DNA of 64,000 bases from Pseudomonadota bacterium (GCA_027623555.1 JAQBSZ010000002.1:62001-126000), one strand, 5' to 3'. Shown: positions 28,573 to 39,820, counted from the first letter of the stretch. The notes: generated by a model not told the origin, from the sequence alone. Translations and numbers: made by a program.

Positions 28573-31194
28573 ATGCGAATCGACAAATTAACCAGCAAGC
28601 TCCAGTCTGCCCTGGCGGATGCACAGTCTCTGGCATTGGGCAAAGAACACAATTTAATCGAGCCAGCGCACTTGTTGCTCACACTCATCGACCAGAAGGG
28701 TGGTTCGGTCAGACCGCTGTTATCCCAAACCGGTTTTAACATCACCGAGCTGCGTAGTCAGCTTCAGCAGCTTGTCGATGATTTGCCCCATGTGCCTGAC
28801 AATGAAGGTGAGATAGCTGTTTCACCGGACCTGGGCAAGTTGCTTAATCAGGCCGACAAACTCGCCCAACAGAAGGGTGATGCTTTCATATCCAGCGAAA
28901 CGATTCTGCTGGTCGCGATGAAAGACAAGGGCAGCGTCGGCAAAATATTGAATGCTTTCGGAGTCAGTGCCGAGGCTCTGGAAAATGCCGTAAAGAACTT
29001 GCGCGGTGGCGAGAATGTTTCCGAGGCGGGCGCGGAAGACTCCTGGCAAGCATTGCAGAAATTCTGCATCGATCTGACCGAGCGCGCCGAGAACGGTGAA
29101 TTGGATCCGGTCATCGGACGCGATGCAGAGATCCGACGCACGATTCAAGTGCTGGGGCGTCGCACCAAGAATAATCCCGTGCTCATCGGTGAACCTGGCG
29201 TTGGTAAAACTGCCATCATCGAAGGACTCGCGCAGCGCATTGTGAATGGCGAAGTTCCCGAGGGGTTAAAAGGCAAGAAAATTCTTGCGCTCGACATGGG
29301 CTCACTGATTGCGGGTGCCAAGTTTCGTGGTGAATTCGAAGAGCGTCTCAAGGCCGTCCTCAATGAATTGTCGAAGCAGGAAGGATCGATAATCCTGTTC
29401 ATCGACGAGATGCATACCATGGTCGGTGCAGGCAAGGCCGAGGGGGCTATGGATGCAGGAAATATGCTGAAACCTGCGCTGGCTCGCGGTGAGTTGCATT
29501 GTGTTGGCGCGACCACATTGGATGAATACCGAAAGTACGTTGAGAAAGATGCAGCCCTGGAACGTCGCTTTCAAAAAGTTCTGGTGGAAGAGCCTACTGA
29601 AGAAGACACCATTGCGATTCTGCGGGGACTGAAAGAGCGTTATGAAGTCCATCATGGGGTCGATATTTCCGACTCGGCGATCATCGCTGCTGTGCGCTTG
29701 TCTCAACGCTATATCACTGACCGACAATTACCGGATAAAGCGATCGACCTGGTCGATGAGGCTGCCAGTCTTATTCGCATGGAGATCGATTCCAAGCCCG
29801 AAGAAATGGATAAGCTCGAGCGCAGGCTCATTCAATTGAAGATCGAACGCGAAGCTTTAAAGAAAGATGAAGACCCCGCCTCCCTGAAACGTAAGGAGAA
29901 ACTTGCCGAGGACATACTGGATCTGGAGAAAGAATACGCCGATCTGGAAGAAATCTGGAAAGCAGAGAAGGCTTCTTTGCAAGGTACTCAAACCATTAAA
30001 AGTAGCCTCGAGAAGGCGCGTATCGATATGGAGGCGGCCAGTCGAGCCGGAGATCTGGCACGTATGTCTGAGATTCAATATGGCATCATTCCTTCGCTGG
30101 AGAAAAAGCTCGAAATGGCGGCAGAGGCAGAGGCCGCCGAGAAAAAATTGCTGCGTAATCGGGTTACCGAAGAAGAGATCGCCGATGTTGTATCACGATC
30201 AACTGGCATTCCTGTCAGTAAAATGTTGCAGGGCGACAAACAACGCTTGCTGGATATGGAGGAGGCGCTTCACCGCAGAGTAATCGGCCAGAATGAGGCG
30301 ATCAATGCCGTTGCCAACGCCGTGCGCCGTTCACGGTCCGGCCTGTCGGATCCCAACCGACCCAATGGTTCGTTCCTGTTCCTCGGGCCTACCGGTGTGG
30401 GCAAGACAGAATTGTGCAAGGCCCTGGCGGAATTCCTTTTCGACACGGAAGAGGCGATGGTACGCATCGACATGTCGGAATTCATGGAGCAACATTCCGT
30501 GGCCCGGCTAATCGGTGCGCCGCCCGGTTATGTTGGTTACGAAGAAGGCGGATACCTCACCGAAGCGGTCAGACGCAGGCCCTATTCAGTAATGCTCCTG
30601 GATGAAGTCGAGAAAGCACATTCCGATGTCTTCAACATTCTTCTACAGGTGATGGATGATGGCCGGCTAACAGATGGCCATGGCCGCACTGTCGATTTCA
30701 GAAACACGGTTATCGTGATGACGTCTAACCTGGGATCGGATCGAATCCAGGAGATGATGAATCAAGCCAATTACAATGAGGAGACTTACCAGTCCGTTAA
30801 AAAGGTCGTTCTGGAATCTGTGGTCCGACACTTCTCCCCCGAATTTGTTAACCGGATTGACGAAACGGTGGTGTTCCATCCATTACAACAGTCGCAGATT
30901 CGAGGCATCGCCGAGATACAGATTGGCCTGCTCAACAAGCGTCTGGCGCACGTTGAGCTTGCTCTGCAGATCAGTGAGAGTGTGCTGGATCATATCGCCG
31001 AAATTGGCTACGACCCGGTGTACGGAGCCCGTCCCTTGAAGCGGGCAATTCAGAACTGGATCGAGAATCCCCTGGCCCAGGAAGTGTTGAAAGGATCCTA
31101 CGTAGCCGGTGATACGATCGCCGTCGATTTGAGTACCGATAGGGAGCTCAGGTTCACCAAGCGGGCAACGCCTCCAGATATGGCCGTCGCCTGA
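28573..31194 (+). CDS. clpB: ATP-dependent disaggregase ClpB
   Basis: [35 protein letters not shown]; two AAA+ modules ([37 protein letters not shown]) with an intervening coiled coil; start at 28573. Confidence 0.97.
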   Translation: MRIDKLTSKLQSALADAQSLALGKEHNLIEPAHLLLTLIDQKGGSVRPLLSQTGFNITELRSQLQQLVDDLPHVPDNEGEIAVSPDLGKLLNQADKLAQQKGDAFISSETILLVAMKDKGSVGKILNAFGVSAEALENAVKNLRGGENVSEAGAEDSWQALQKFCIDLTERAENGELDPVIGRDAEIRRTIQVLGRRTKNNPVLIGEPGVGKTAIIEGLAQRIVNGEVPEGLKGKKILALDMGSLIAGAKFRGEFEERLKAVLNELSKQEGSIILFIDEMHTMVGAGKAEGAMDAGNMLKPALARGELHCVGATTLDEYRKYVEKDAALERRFQKVLVEEPTEEDTIAILRGLKERYEVHHGVDISDSAIIAAVRLSQRYITDRQLPDKAIDLVDEAASLIRMEIDSKPEEMDKLERRLIQLKIEREALKKDEDPASLKRKEKLAEDILDLEKEYADLEEIWKAEKASLQGTQTIKSSLEKARIDMEAASRAGDLARMSEIQYGIIPSLEKKLEMAAEAEAAEKKLLRNRVTEEEIADVVSRSTGIPVSKMLQGDKQRLLDMEEALHRRVIGQNEAINAVANAVRRSRSGLSDPNRPNGSFLFLGPTGVGKTELCKALAEFLFDTEEAMVRIDMSEFMEQHSVARLIGAPPGYVGYEEGGYLTEAVRRRPYSVMLLDEVEKAHSDVFNILLQVMDDGRLTDGHGRTVDFRNTVIVMTSNLGSDRIQEMMNQANYNEETYQSVKKVVLESVVRHFSPEFVNRIDETVVFHPLQQSQIRGIAEIQIGLLNKRLAHVELALQISESVLDHIAEIGYDPVYGARPLKRAIQNWIENPLAQEVLKGSYVAGDTIAVDLSTDRELRFTKRATPPDMAVA

Positions 31195-31553
31195 CCGCCA
31201 GAGTCACAGCTATCAGCCATATAGAGCTTGACTTTCCTCACCTAAGTGGCAGAATCCCAGTGCTCGAGCAGGGCGCCATGGATATCCCTAATTCGTTCTG
31301 CCGTAGTCTGAACTCGCCGTAACCAGGCACACACAGACTGCTGTCTAGGTGTCGGACAACATCCAACCAAAACCCCTATCACGTTATCGCGTACGGGGCC
31401 GACATGAAGCAAGAATCTCGTGTTTTTCATGGGATTGGCTGACTGTCAACACTTCATATACAGGTTTAGGATTAACAACTGGCTGGCCCGGTCGGTTGTG
31501 GTATTGGTTTTAGTCGATAGCAGACAGATTGGAAAATAGCAGAGGCTAGAGAA

Positions 31554-33281
31554 GTGGAGCAATTATCTGGTGGGGAGGCGCTGATTCGTGCGCTGCACGA
31601 TGAAGGCGTTGACATTATTTTCGGTTACCCCGGGGGTGCCGTCCTGCACATCTATGACGCCATCTTCCACCAGGATAAGGTCGAACACATTCTCGTGCGT
31701 CATGAGCAGGCTGCCACGCACGCCGCTGATGGCTACGCACGCTCGACAGGCAAGGCGGGTGTGGTTCTGGTTACTTCGGGCCCGGGTGCGACCAACGCCT
31801 TAACCGGGATTGCTACGGCCTATATGGATTCGATTCCCATGGTAGTGATTTCCGGTCAGGTCGAGAGTCGCTTGATCGGTTCGGATGGATTTCAGGAGAC
31901 TGACATGGTCGGGGTATCCCGGCCGATTGTGAAACACAGTTTCATGGTGCAGCGAGCAGCAGACATTCCGCTGATAGTGAAGAAAGCCTTTCATATCGCC
32001 ACAACCGGGCGGCCCGGCCCGGTTGTTATCGATGTGCCGAAAGACATTACTGATCCAAAGATCAAGTTTCCCTATGAATATCCCGCGGAAATCAAGCTGC
32101 GTTCCTATGCGGTGCCAGGCAAGGGACATTCCGGCCAGATCAAGAAGGCGGTCGATGCGCTGCTGTCTGCCAAGCGACCAATGATTTATGCCGGAGGTGG
32201 TGTCATACAGGGCAATGCTGCAGAAATTCTGACCAGGCTTACCCGTAAACTCGGCTTCCCCATCACCAATACTCTGATGGGTCTCGGGGCTTATCCCGCT
32301 TCGGACCAACAGTTTCTGGGTATGTTAGGGATGCATGGCACCTATGAAGCAAATATGGCGATGCATTACTGCGACGTTTTGCTGGGTATCGGCGTGCGGT
32401 TTGATGATCGGGTAACGAACTCCGATATCAGCAAGTTTTGTCCGGATGCGACGATTCTACATGTAGACATCGATCCCGCGTCGATTTCGAAAACTGTGGC
32501 CGCCGATGTGCCAATCGTTGGCGACGTAGTGCCGGTTCTGGAGGAGATGCTGGATCAGGTCAGCAAGTCCAGGAGCAAGGTCGATAAAGAGTCATTAGAG
32601 GTCTGGTGGAAGCAGATTGCCCAGTGGCGCGAAAAAGACAGCCTGGCAGTAACTCCATCCGAAGATGGCACTATCAAGCCACAACAGGTAGTACAGGCGG
32701 TTTTCGAAATCACCAAAGGTGATGCCTTCGTCTCCTCCGATGTTGGTCAACACCAGATGTTTGCTGCGCAATACTATGGGTTCGACAAACCGCGGCGTTG
32801 GCTCAATTCCGGTGGACTCGGCACCATGGGATTCGGATTTCCTGCGGCGATGGGAGCACAGTTTGCACATCCGGATGCGGTGTGTGTGTGCATCACCGGT
32901 GAGGGCAGTATCCAGATGAACCAGCAGGAACTGGCGACCTGCATGCAATATCAACTCCCGATCAAGATCGTGTGCTTGAATAACCAGGCTCTTGGTATGG
33001 TCAAGCAGTGGCAGGACATGCAATACGGTGGGCGCCATTCCCATAGCACCTACGCTGAATCACTGCCGGATTTCACCAAGCTGGTTGAGGCTTACGGGCA
33101 TGTCGGTTTCAAGATTGAGAAATTTGCCGATCTACATGACAAACTGGAGCAGGCTTTCGCATTGAAAGACAAACTGGTGTTTGTCGATGTTATGGTCGAC
33201 CCGGATGAACATGTTTATCCCATGGCCATTAAGGGTGGAGCCATGAAAGACATGGTCTTGAGTAAATCGGAGAGAACCTGA
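31554..33281 (+). CDS. ilvI: Acetolactate synthase large subunit
   Basis: GGEALIRALHDEGVDIIFGYPGGAVLHIYDAI...; TPP domain VCITGEGSIQMNQQELATCMQYQLPIKIVCLNN. GTG start. Could be named ilvB in other schemes. Confidence 0.95.
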   Translation: MEQLSGGEALIRALHDEGVDIIFGYPGGAVLHIYDAIFHQDKVEHILVRHEQAATHAADGYARSTGKAGVVLVTSGPGATNALTGIATAYMDSIPMVVISGQVESRLIGSDGFQETDMVGVSRPIVKHSFMVQRAADIPLIVKKAFHIATTGRPGPVVIDVPKDITDPKIKFPYEYPAEIKLRSYAVPGKGHSGQIKKAVDALLSAKRPMIYAGGGVIQGNAAEILTRLTRKLGFPITNTLMGLGAYPASDQQFLGMLGMHGTYEANMAMHYCDVLLGIGVRFDDRVTNSDISKFCPDATILHVDIDPASISKTVAADVPIVGDVVPVLEEMLDQVSKSRSKVDKESLEVWWKQIAQWREKDSLAVTPSEDGTIKPQQVVQAVFEITKGDAFVSSDVGQHQMFAAQYYGFDKPRRWLNSGGLGTMGFGFPAAMGAQFAHPDAVCVCITGEGSIQMNQQELATCMQYQLPIKIVCLNNQALGMVKQWQDMQYGGRHSHSTYAESLPDFTKLVEAYGHVGFKIEKFADLHDKLEQAFALKDKLVFVDVMVDPDEHVYPMAIKGGAMKDMVLSKSERT

Positions 33282-33772
33282 TGCGCCATATAATATCTGT
33301 GTTGATGGAAAACGAGCCAGGTGCACTCTCTCGGGTTGTCGGATTATTCTCGCAACGTAACTACAACATTGATTCGTTAACGGTGGCTCCTACTGAAGAC
33401 CATTCCCTGTCCCGTCTGACACTCACGACCAGTGGGGATGATGCCCGCATCGAGCAGATCACCAAGCACCTGAATAAGATTGTCGATGTGGTGAAGTTGG
33501 TTGATCTCACCGAGGGAGCGCATATTGAGCGCGAACTCATGTTAATCAAGGTAAAAGCGATAGGTGCCCAACGGGCTGAAGTGAAACGCACCGCAGACAT
33601 ATTCAGAGGGCAGATTGTCGATCTCACCAGTAATGTGTTTACTATTCAATTGACAGGTACCGGTGACAAGCTCGATGCCTTTATTACAGCGCTCGGTGAC
33701 AACGTTGTTTTGGAAGTGGCGCGCACCGGTGTGTCTGGTATTTCCCGTGGCGAAAAAGTGTTGGCGCTTTGA
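33281..33772 (+). CDS. ilvH: Acetolactate synthase small (regulatory) subunit
   Basis: MRHIISVLMENEPGALSRVVGLFSQRNYNIDSLTVAPTEDHSLSRLTL (ACT domain); stop/start overlap with ilvI. Confidence 0.96.
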   Translation: MRHIISVLMENEPGALSRVVGLFSQRNYNIDSLTVAPTEDHSLSRLTLTTSGDDARIEQITKHLNKIVDVVKLVDLTEGAHIERELMLIKVKAIGAQRAEVKRTADIFRGQIVDLTSNVFTIQLTGTGDKLDAFITALGDNVVLEVARTGVSGISRGEKVLAL

Positions 33773-33782
33773 TTTACCTGCT

Positions 33783-33816
33783 CCGGTAAAAAATCCATCC
33801 CTGGATTTTTTACCGG
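33783..33816. terminator. Perfect 15-bp inverted repeat with 4-nt loop downstream of ilvH
   Basis: ccggtaaaaaatcca-tccc-tggattttttaccgg read directly; internal A6/T6 tracts rather than a trailing T-tract. Confidence 0.6.
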
Positions 33817-33884
33817 GTCGCCCTAAATCACTGGCGTAAAAGCGTGGTTTTGTTGGTGACTTAATGAACGGAATTATTCCTGTA

Positions 33885-33912
33885 CACAAAAAAGGCTCTT
33901 TCGAGCCTCTTT
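33885..33912 (-). terminator. Rho-independent terminator of ilvC (minus strand)
   Basis: Minus-strand reading aaaagaggctc-gaaa-gagccttttttgtg: 6-bp GC stem then T6. Confidence 0.8.
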
Positions 33913-33920
33913 TCATCTCC

Positions 33921-35390
33921 CTAGATTACCTTTTTCATCGCAGTCATGTATTTTCTGAGTTGCTTGCCCACAATCTCGATCGGGTGGCTGCGAATGCTCT
34001 CGTTTACGGCGATGAGTTCAGCATTGTCTACACCAAAATCACTGGTTTGCAGTCCCTTACCGATAACATCGGTGTCTATCTTCTTCATGAAATCCTCCAG
34101 CAGCGGAACGCAGGCATGGGAGAACAGATAGCAGCCGTACTCGGCGGTATCGGAAATAACCTTGTTCATCTCGTAGAGTTTCTTGCGCCCGATAAGGTTG
34201 GCAATCAGAGGAACTTCATGCAGTGACTCGTAGTACGCGGATTCTGCGATGATGCCACTTTCTGTCATGGTTTCAAATGCCAGCTCAACGCCAGACTTGA
34301 TCATGGCAACCATCAAGATGCCGTGGTCGTAATATTCCTGTTCGGAAATGTCCACATCACTTGCGGCGGATTTCTCAAAAGCAGTTTCAGCGGTGGCTTC
34401 ACGCCAGTCCAGAAGTTTCTTGTCATCATTGGCCCAGTCTTCCATCATTCCTGCTGAGAAGTTTCCGGTGATGATGTCATCCATGTGCTTCTGATACAGA
34501 GGCCGCATTAAATCTTTCAGCTCGTCCGCCAGTTCATTGGCGATCAGCTTCGCAGGATTGGAGAGCCGGTCCATCATATTGGTGATACCGCCATGCTTCA
34601 GGCCTTCCGCAATGACTTCCCAGCCATGCTGAACCAGTTTGGACGCATAGCCCGCATCGATCCCTTTCTCGATCATCCTGTCGTAACAGAGCAGGGATCC
34701 GCTCTGCAGCATGCCGCAGAGGATTGTTTGTTCTCCCATAAGGTCCGATTTCACTTCGGCGATGAATGAACTCTCCAACACACCAGCGCGATGGCCACCA
34801 GTAGCTGCTGCATAAGCCTTGGCGATATCCATGCCTTCGCCGTTTGGATCATTTTCGGCGTGCACCGCTATCAGGGTTGGAACACCGAAGCCGCGTTTGT
34901 ATTCTTCGCGCACTTCGGTACCCGGGCATTTCGGTGCGACCATGACAACCGTCAGGTCATCTCGAATCTGCATGCCTTCTTCGACGATATTGAAGCCATG
35001 GGAATAGGCCAGGCAGGCCGCTTTTTTCATTAGTGGCATAACCTGCTCAACCACGGCACTGTGCTGTTTGTCCGGTGTCAGGTTCAGTACCAGGTCGGCA
35101 GATCCTACCAGCTCTTCATAAGTGCCGACATCGAAGCCATTCTCTGTGGCGTTCTTCCAGGAAGCCCGCTGCTCGGATATTGCTGCCGCGCGCAGCGCGA
35201 AGGACACATCGAGACCGCTGTCACGCATGTTCAGGCCCTGGTTCAAGCCCTGTGCTCCGCACCCGATGATGAGTACCTTTTTACCATTGAGTTTGGACAC
35301 GCCGTCGCTGAATTCATGGCGGTCCATAAAGCGACATTTGCCCAATTGCTCCAACTGCAGGCGCAGGGGCAGCGTATTAAAGTAATTCAT
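33921..35390 (-). CDS. ilvC: Ketol-acid reductoisomerase (long, class II type)
   Basis: 489 aa; [59 protein letters not shown]; duplicated knotted domain. Confidence 0.96.
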   Translation of the reverse strand: MNYFNTLPLRLQLEQLGKCRFMDRHEFSDGVSKLNGKKVLIIGCGAQGLNQGLNMRDSGLDVSFALRAAAISEQRASWKNATENGFDVGTYEELVGSADLVLNLTPDKQHSAVVEQVMPLMKKAACLAYSHGFNIVEEGMQIRDDLTVVMVAPKCPGTEVREEYKRGFGVPTLIAVHAENDPNGEGMDIAKAYAAATGGHRAGVLESSFIAEVKSDLMGEQTILCGMLQSGSLLCYDRMIEKGIDAGYASKLVQHGWEVIAEGLKHGGITNMMDRLSNPAKLIANELADELKDLMRPLYQKHMDDIITGNFSAGMMEDWANDDKKLLDWREATAETAFEKSAASDVDISEQEYYDHGILMVAMIKSGVELAFETMTESGIIAESAYYESLHEVPLIANLIGRKKLYEMNKVISDTAEYGCYLFSHACVPLLEDFMKKIDTDVIGKGLQTSDFGVDNAELIAVNESIRSHPIEIVGKQLRKYMTAMKKVI

Positions 35391-35578
35391 GGATTAACTC
35401 CAACGTTGGTTCGGTATTTTTCCGGTTTCCGGTGCCAGGCACCGTTCGCTACTTTATTCGGTGAGGCGCGATCATATAGCATCCCCAATCTTGGGTAAAA
35501 TGCAAAAAATTCTCCAGATGTGCCTGGAATAGCACTGTATAATCGAAAATTCGAGTCATTCCTGAAGAAGAGGTTTGC

Positions 35579-36547
35579 ATGAACCAGGTACACCAGGATA
35601 TGGAATCTGAAAATATCCTGCCCATTGATGAGCACGAGGAGATCGTCTCCGAGGGTGGCAAGGAGGTGCGGCGGCGAGGAATCTATCTACTCCCGAATCT
35701 ATTGACGCTGGGTGCGCTGTTCGCCGGCTTCTACGCTGTTATTGCCGGAATGTCAGGCAATTTTAACGAGGCGGGCTGGGCCATACTCATCGCCGGGATT
35801 TGCGATGGCCTGGATGGCCGCATTGCCCGTCTGACCAATACCCAGAGCGCCTTCGGCGCCCAATTCGACAGTCTTTCCGATATGGTCTCCTTCGGCATGG
35901 CGCCGGCCCTCATCATGTTCAGTTGGGCATTCGCGCCACTGGGGAGGGTAGGCTGGGCAGCCAGCTTCATCTATATGTCCTGCGCTGCGCTGAGACTCGC
36001 TCGTTTCAATGTGCAGCTTGGCACCGTGGATAAACGCTTCTTCCTGGGATTGCAGAGCCCATTGGGGGCGGGTTTAGTCACGTTTGTGCCCTGGGTTGGC
36101 TATAAATATGGACTCGAGGTAACTCCGCTAGTCTCCTACCTGGCGGCAATTCTTACCGTGTTTGCAGGCCTGCTCATGATCTCCAACTACCAGTATTTCA
36201 GCTTCAAGGAATTGAACTTTAAGGGCACGGTTCCTTATATGGTATTTCTCTTCACGGTAGCATTATTGGTGGTTATAGCTCAGAATCCCCATGAAGTGTT
36301 GCTCACCATGTGCGTGATCTATGCGATATCCGGACCTGCAACCTGGTTATACCGGAAGCAATTCAGGAAATCGCGGGCGCTAGCTAAAAAACCGGCAGCA
36401 GCTAAAGCAGCTGCGGCAAAGCCAACAGCGACAAAGTCAGCAGCCGCGAAACCAGCAGTGACAAAATCAGCAGCCGCGAAATCAGAAGAAGCGAAGCCAG
36501 CCGCGGCAAATCCAACCACCAAGAAAACCAGAAAACCTACACAGTAA
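35579..36547 (+). CDS. pssA: CDP-diacylglycerol-serine O-phosphatidyltransferase with Lys/Ala-rich C-terminal tail
   Basis: DGLDGRIARLTNTQSAFGAQFDSLSDMVSFGMAPA (CDP-alcohol phosphatidyltransferase motif); ~55-residue tail AKKPAAAKAAAAKPTATKSAAAKPAVTKSAAAKSEEAKPAAANPTTKKTRKPTQ. Confidence 0.94.
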   Translation: MNQVHQDMESENILPIDEHEEIVSEGGKEVRRRGIYLLPNLLTLGALFAGFYAVIAGMSGNFNEAGWAILIAGICDGLDGRIARLTNTQSAFGAQFDSLSDMVSFGMAPALIMFSWAFAPLGRVGWAASFIYMSCAALRLARFNVQLGTVDKRFFLGLQSPLGAGLVTFVPWVGYKYGLEVTPLVSYLAAILTVFAGLLMISNYQYFSFKELNFKGTVPYMVFLFTVALLVVIAQNPHEVLLTMCVIYAISGPATWLYRKQFRKSRALAKKPAAAKAAAAKPTATKSAAAKPAVTKSAAAKSEEAKPAAANPTTKKTRKPTQ

Positions 36548-36646
36548 GAGCTCAAGCGAGTATTTGAATTGAATGAGATAAACACTAATCCCTGTCTGTA
36601 AAGTAATGCAATACAGGGCCGGCGCAATCACAGCAGGTACTGAACC

Positions 36647-37690
36647 ATGTTGATCAAGAAACCTTCAGACATTAAACCATCCGAGATAACTCCCGAGAGT
36701 GTTTACAGAAATCGGCGTGAATTCATGGTGGATGGCAGTAAATTACTGTTCGGCGCGATGGCCGGCACAGGACTGCCAGCGCTCGCATCCGCGCAGAATG
36801 GCGATCGCCTGAAGGCAAGAGCACCGGCATCCATGCAAAGACCTGCGCCTGCACCCTGGTGGGTGGACAAATTCAGCAACATCAAGCCGGCACCCGATGC
36901 AGAGCCTTTTTTTACGGGAGAGTCCCTGACTCCTTATCAGGATGTAACCCGTTATAACAACTTCTATGAGTTTGGTATGGACAAGGGTGACCCTTCGGCA
37001 AACTCTGGTGCTTTTAAGCCCGATCCCTGGTCTGTGCAGATTACCGGAGAGGTCGCCAAGCCTGGTACCTACCACCTGGAAGACATCTTGAAGCCGGTTG
37101 ACCTGGAAGAGAGGATTTATCGCCTGCGCTGTGTCGAAGCCTGGTCCATGGTGATTCCCTGGATAGGGTTTCCCCTGGCTGACCTGATCAAGCGGTTTGA
37201 ACCCACCGCAAATGCCCGCTATGTCGAGTTCGAAACCCTGGTAGATCGAAACTCCATGCCTGGTGTTACCTCCCGATTTGCCATCGTCGACTGGCCCTAC
37301 CGCGAAGGATTAAGAATGGATGAAGCCATGAATCCATTGACGATGATGGTGGTAGGTCTGTACGGCAATTATCTCCCGTCGCAGAATGGCGCGCCCATGC
37401 GCCTCATCGTACCCTGGAAGTATGGATTCAAGAGCATCAAATCTATCGTGAAAATAAATTTCAGACAGACCCAACCCAATACCACGTGGAATGATTTGCA
37501 GGCGAACGAATATGGTTTCTTCGCGAATGTGAATCCGGGAGTGCATCATCCACGGTGGCGTCAGGATATGGAACGCCGTCTCCCCCAAACCCTGTTCAGT
37601 CGCCAGCACATTGAAACGAGATTGTTCAATGGCTATGGCGAGCACGTCGCCCACTTGTACGATGGTATGGATCTGGCCAGATACTACTAA
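36647..37690 (+). CDS. msrP: Protein-methionine-sulfoxide reductase catalytic subunit MsrP (YedY)
   Basis: Tat-like N-terminus NRREFMVDGSKLLFG; YRLRCVEAWSMVIPWIGFPLADLIKRFEP molybdopterin Cys motif; followed by msrQ. Confidence 0.94.
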   Translation: MLIKKPSDIKPSEITPESVYRNRREFMVDGSKLLFGAMAGTGLPALASAQNGDRLKARAPASMQRPAPAPWWVDKFSNIKPAPDAEPFFTGESLTPYQDVTRYNNFYEFGMDKGDPSANSGAFKPDPWSVQITGEVAKPGTYHLEDILKPVDLEERIYRLRCVEAWSMVIPWIGFPLADLIKRFEPTANARYVEFETLVDRNSMPGVTSRFAIVDWPYREGLRMDEAMNPLTMMVVGLYGNYLPSQNGAPMRLIVPWKYGFKSIKSIVKINFRQTQPNTTWNDLQANEYGFFANVNPGVHHPRWRQDMERRLPQTLFSRQHIETRLFNGYGEHVAHLYDGMDLARYY

Positions 37691-37719
37691 CGCCAGCCAG
37701 ATTCCGCATTCTTCGAATC

Positions 37720-38316
37720 ATGGGAAAACTGATAAAACCATCAGTGTTCGGGTTCGCGCTGCTGCCATTCTTTGCCCTGCTGCTGCGCATCTATCAGAAT
37801 GACCTGGGACCGGATCCGGCTCAGGAGCTGTCTATTGAAACTGGCGAATGGACGCTGCGATTTCTGCTGCTCACACTGGCGATGACGCCCTTGAAGCAGA
37901 TCACCAGTCTCGGTGTATTTGTCAGACACAGGAGGATGCTGGGTCTGTTTGCCCTGTTTTATGCGAGTGTACATTTTCTGTCCTGGATGGCCTTCCTGCT
38001 GGGGTTTCGCTGGTTCGCCATCGCCGAAGAACTGGTGGAGCGACCCTACATCACCGTGGGGTTCAGCGCATTTCTTATTCTCATTGCCTTGGGGGTAACA
38101 TCTCCCAAGGCAATGGTGCGTAAACTGGGTAGAAACTGGAAGCGCCTGCATCGACTGGTTTATCTTGCCGCCATTTTGGGAGTGGTCCATCTGTTATGGA
38201 TCTTGCGCACTAATATCGGTGAAGCAGTGCTGTATGGGAGCATCCTTGCCCTGTTACTGGGCTATCGAATTCTGCGCTTTCTGCACACCGGGAAGCGGGT
38301 AAAATCCGCCGCATAG
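37720..38316 (+). CDS. msrQ: Heme-binding membrane subunit MsrQ (YedZ)
   Basis: Six hydrophobic segments; LLTLAMTPLKQI..RRMLGLFALFYASVHFLSWM..WKRLHRLVYLAAILGVVHLLW. Confidence 0.92.
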   Translation: MGKLIKPSVFGFALLPFFALLLRIYQNDLGPDPAQELSIETGEWTLRFLLLTLAMTPLKQITSLGVFVRHRRMLGLFALFYASVHFLSWMAFLLGFRWFAIAEELVERPYITVGFSAFLILIALGVTSPKAMVRKLGRNWKRLHRLVYLAAILGVVHLLWILRTNIGEAVLYGSILALLLGYRILRFLHTGKRVKSAA

Positions 38317-38332
38317 ACTAAGCATCCGAGCC

Positions 38333-38360
38333 TTGTCACAGCTTGCTTTACGCGTATAAT
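38333..38360 (+). promoter_or_regulatory. Sigma-70 promoter for tRNA-Ala
   Basis: TTGTCA - 16 nt - TATAAT followed by a GC-rich discriminator (acgcccgctc). Confidence 0.65.
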
Positions 38361-38439
38361 ACGCCCGCTCTGTGCCAAAGGGTGCGGACACTTTTTTACA
38401 GTAGTTTGCGATAGACTTGCTACACTGTTGTCGATTTAT

Positions 38440-38515
38440 GGGGCCATAGCTCAGCTGGGAGAGCGTCTGGTTTGCATCCAGAAGGTCTGCGGTTCGATCC
38501 CGCATGGCTCCACCA
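38440..38515 (+). tRNA. tRNA-Ala (anticodon TGC)
   Basis: ggggccatagctcagctgggagagcgtctggtttgcatccagaaggtctgcggttcgatcccgcatggctccacca: cloverleaf, TGC anticodon, G3:U70 pair, encoded CCA. Confidence 0.97.
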
Positions 38516-38668
38516 ATTTTTACGCAGGATTTGCATCAGTGATCCTCAACCGTTACTGGCGGTTGGCTTCACTCAGCTATTGTCATCTCCATGTTATGCA
38601 GGCATTTCAAACATTCTTTCTTCAGCCTGAGATACTGAGGCCTATCTTGCTAACAATCGAACAATTCA

Positions 38669-39820
38669 ATGGTTGAATCTGTCGTGCAAAATCAGTGGGC
38701 ATCGGTCTCAGGACAGATGGTTGCCGACGCTTACTACCGTGAAGCCGACGCTTTTGGTGCGATTGCCGAGCAAGCTATTTTCCAGCGCATGCTGCCGAAT
38801 TTTGCCGACTACCAAGCACATCTGCAGCGTCGCAATCAGGATCCAGCGCAGCAGAAGAAAATTCGCAAGTTGCGGCCAGACGCTGGCACTATCGATACGG
38901 CCGTGCCGAGTCCTGAGCTTGTCGAGATATTTTGCGAGGCTCAGGTAGCGGTCTGCTGCGAGCTATTCAAGGGTACCAGCTGTACACCTGCCCAGATGCA
39001 TCGCGAAGGGATGCGCCTATTGGCGCAACAGGCCGCCAGGCATGTCATCAATACACCGGCGATCGCTGACGATATCTCTCCGGCTGACTACAGTGCGGCG
39101 CAGCAAGTCCTGTTGGAGGCTCTCAATCGTATTGGGAATCTGGATACCATCAGGGTCATGCAGATAGCCAGGTTACTTGGATTGATCGTTGCACGATCCG
39201 ATACAGTGCGGCAGTTGTCGTTGGGAGCTGGCAATGGCTATCGTGATCGGTATGGCATTCATGCCGTACCGAGGATTACTCTTCAACCCCAGTCCGCGGG
39301 GGGGATATGCCGGTTCGATGTGGTCGATAGGGAACCGGTTAATACTGTGCTGATCGATAATGACCCCATGCTTGCCAGACATTATCAGCGGCTCAATACG
39401 GAGCAGGGTGGCCGCATTCTGGCCATGAATTCCGCTGCGGACCAGGCGTTGGAAGAGCTGGGGTTAATTCAGCAGGAGCGGAGCCTGGGCACCCGCAATC
39501 TGGTGGCGGGTCTGCGCATCGATCACCGCATGATTCCCGATGCCACAGACTTTCTGCAGAGAATCGCCGGGGTCATCGACCAGAGTGCTGATTTGCTGCT
39601 GACCATTGGCGCCGGCAATAATCTTGCAGAATTCGAAGGTCGGTTGCTCTGTTTCGATGCGATTAGCCAGTCATTGAAAAACCGCGGCATGCAACCAGTC
39701 CGCATCAAGCTGCACGGGCAGGGCACCCTGCAAGAACAACGCAGGCGGCCAAACTTCGGGAACCTGGAATATGCCAGCTATCAGATTCTCTACTGTAAAC
39801 TGCTGCGCAATAAATTCTGA
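38669..39820 (+). CDS. Hypothetical protein of unknown function (383 aa)
   Basis: Long ORF with Gln/Arg-rich N-terminus and a possible Rossmann-like segment (LTIGAGNNLAEFEGRLLCFDAISQSLKNRGMQPVRIKLHGQG); no family recognised. Confidence 0.75.
   Translation: MVESVVQNQWASVSGQMVADAYYREADAFGAIAEQAIFQRMLPNFADYQAHLQRRNQDPAQQKKIRKLRPDAGTIDTAVPSPELVEIFCEAQVAVCCELFKGTSCTPAQMHREGMRLLAQQAARHVINTPAIADDISPADYSAAQQVLLEALNRIGNLDTIRVMQIARLLGLIVARSDTVRQLSLGAGNGYRDRYGIHAVPRITLQPQSAGGICRFDVVDREPVNTVLIDNDPMLARHYQRLNTEQGGRILAMNSAADQALEELGLIQQERSLGTRNLVAGLRIDHRMIPDATDFLQRIAGVIDQSADLLLTIGAGNNLAEFEGRLLCFDAISQSLKNRGMQPVRIKLHGQGTLQEQRRRPNFGNLEYASYQILYCKLLRNKF

Noticed and set aside
31194-31554. Branched-chain leader-peptide attenuator upstream of ilvI
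   Set aside because: No short ORF rich in Leu/Val/Ile codons followed by alternative hairpins could be identified; ORF 31242..31430 (minus) looks spurious.
38440-38700. Genomic-island attachment site at tRNA-Ala
   Set aside because: No integrase and no visible direct repeat of the tRNA 3' end in the downstream sequence.
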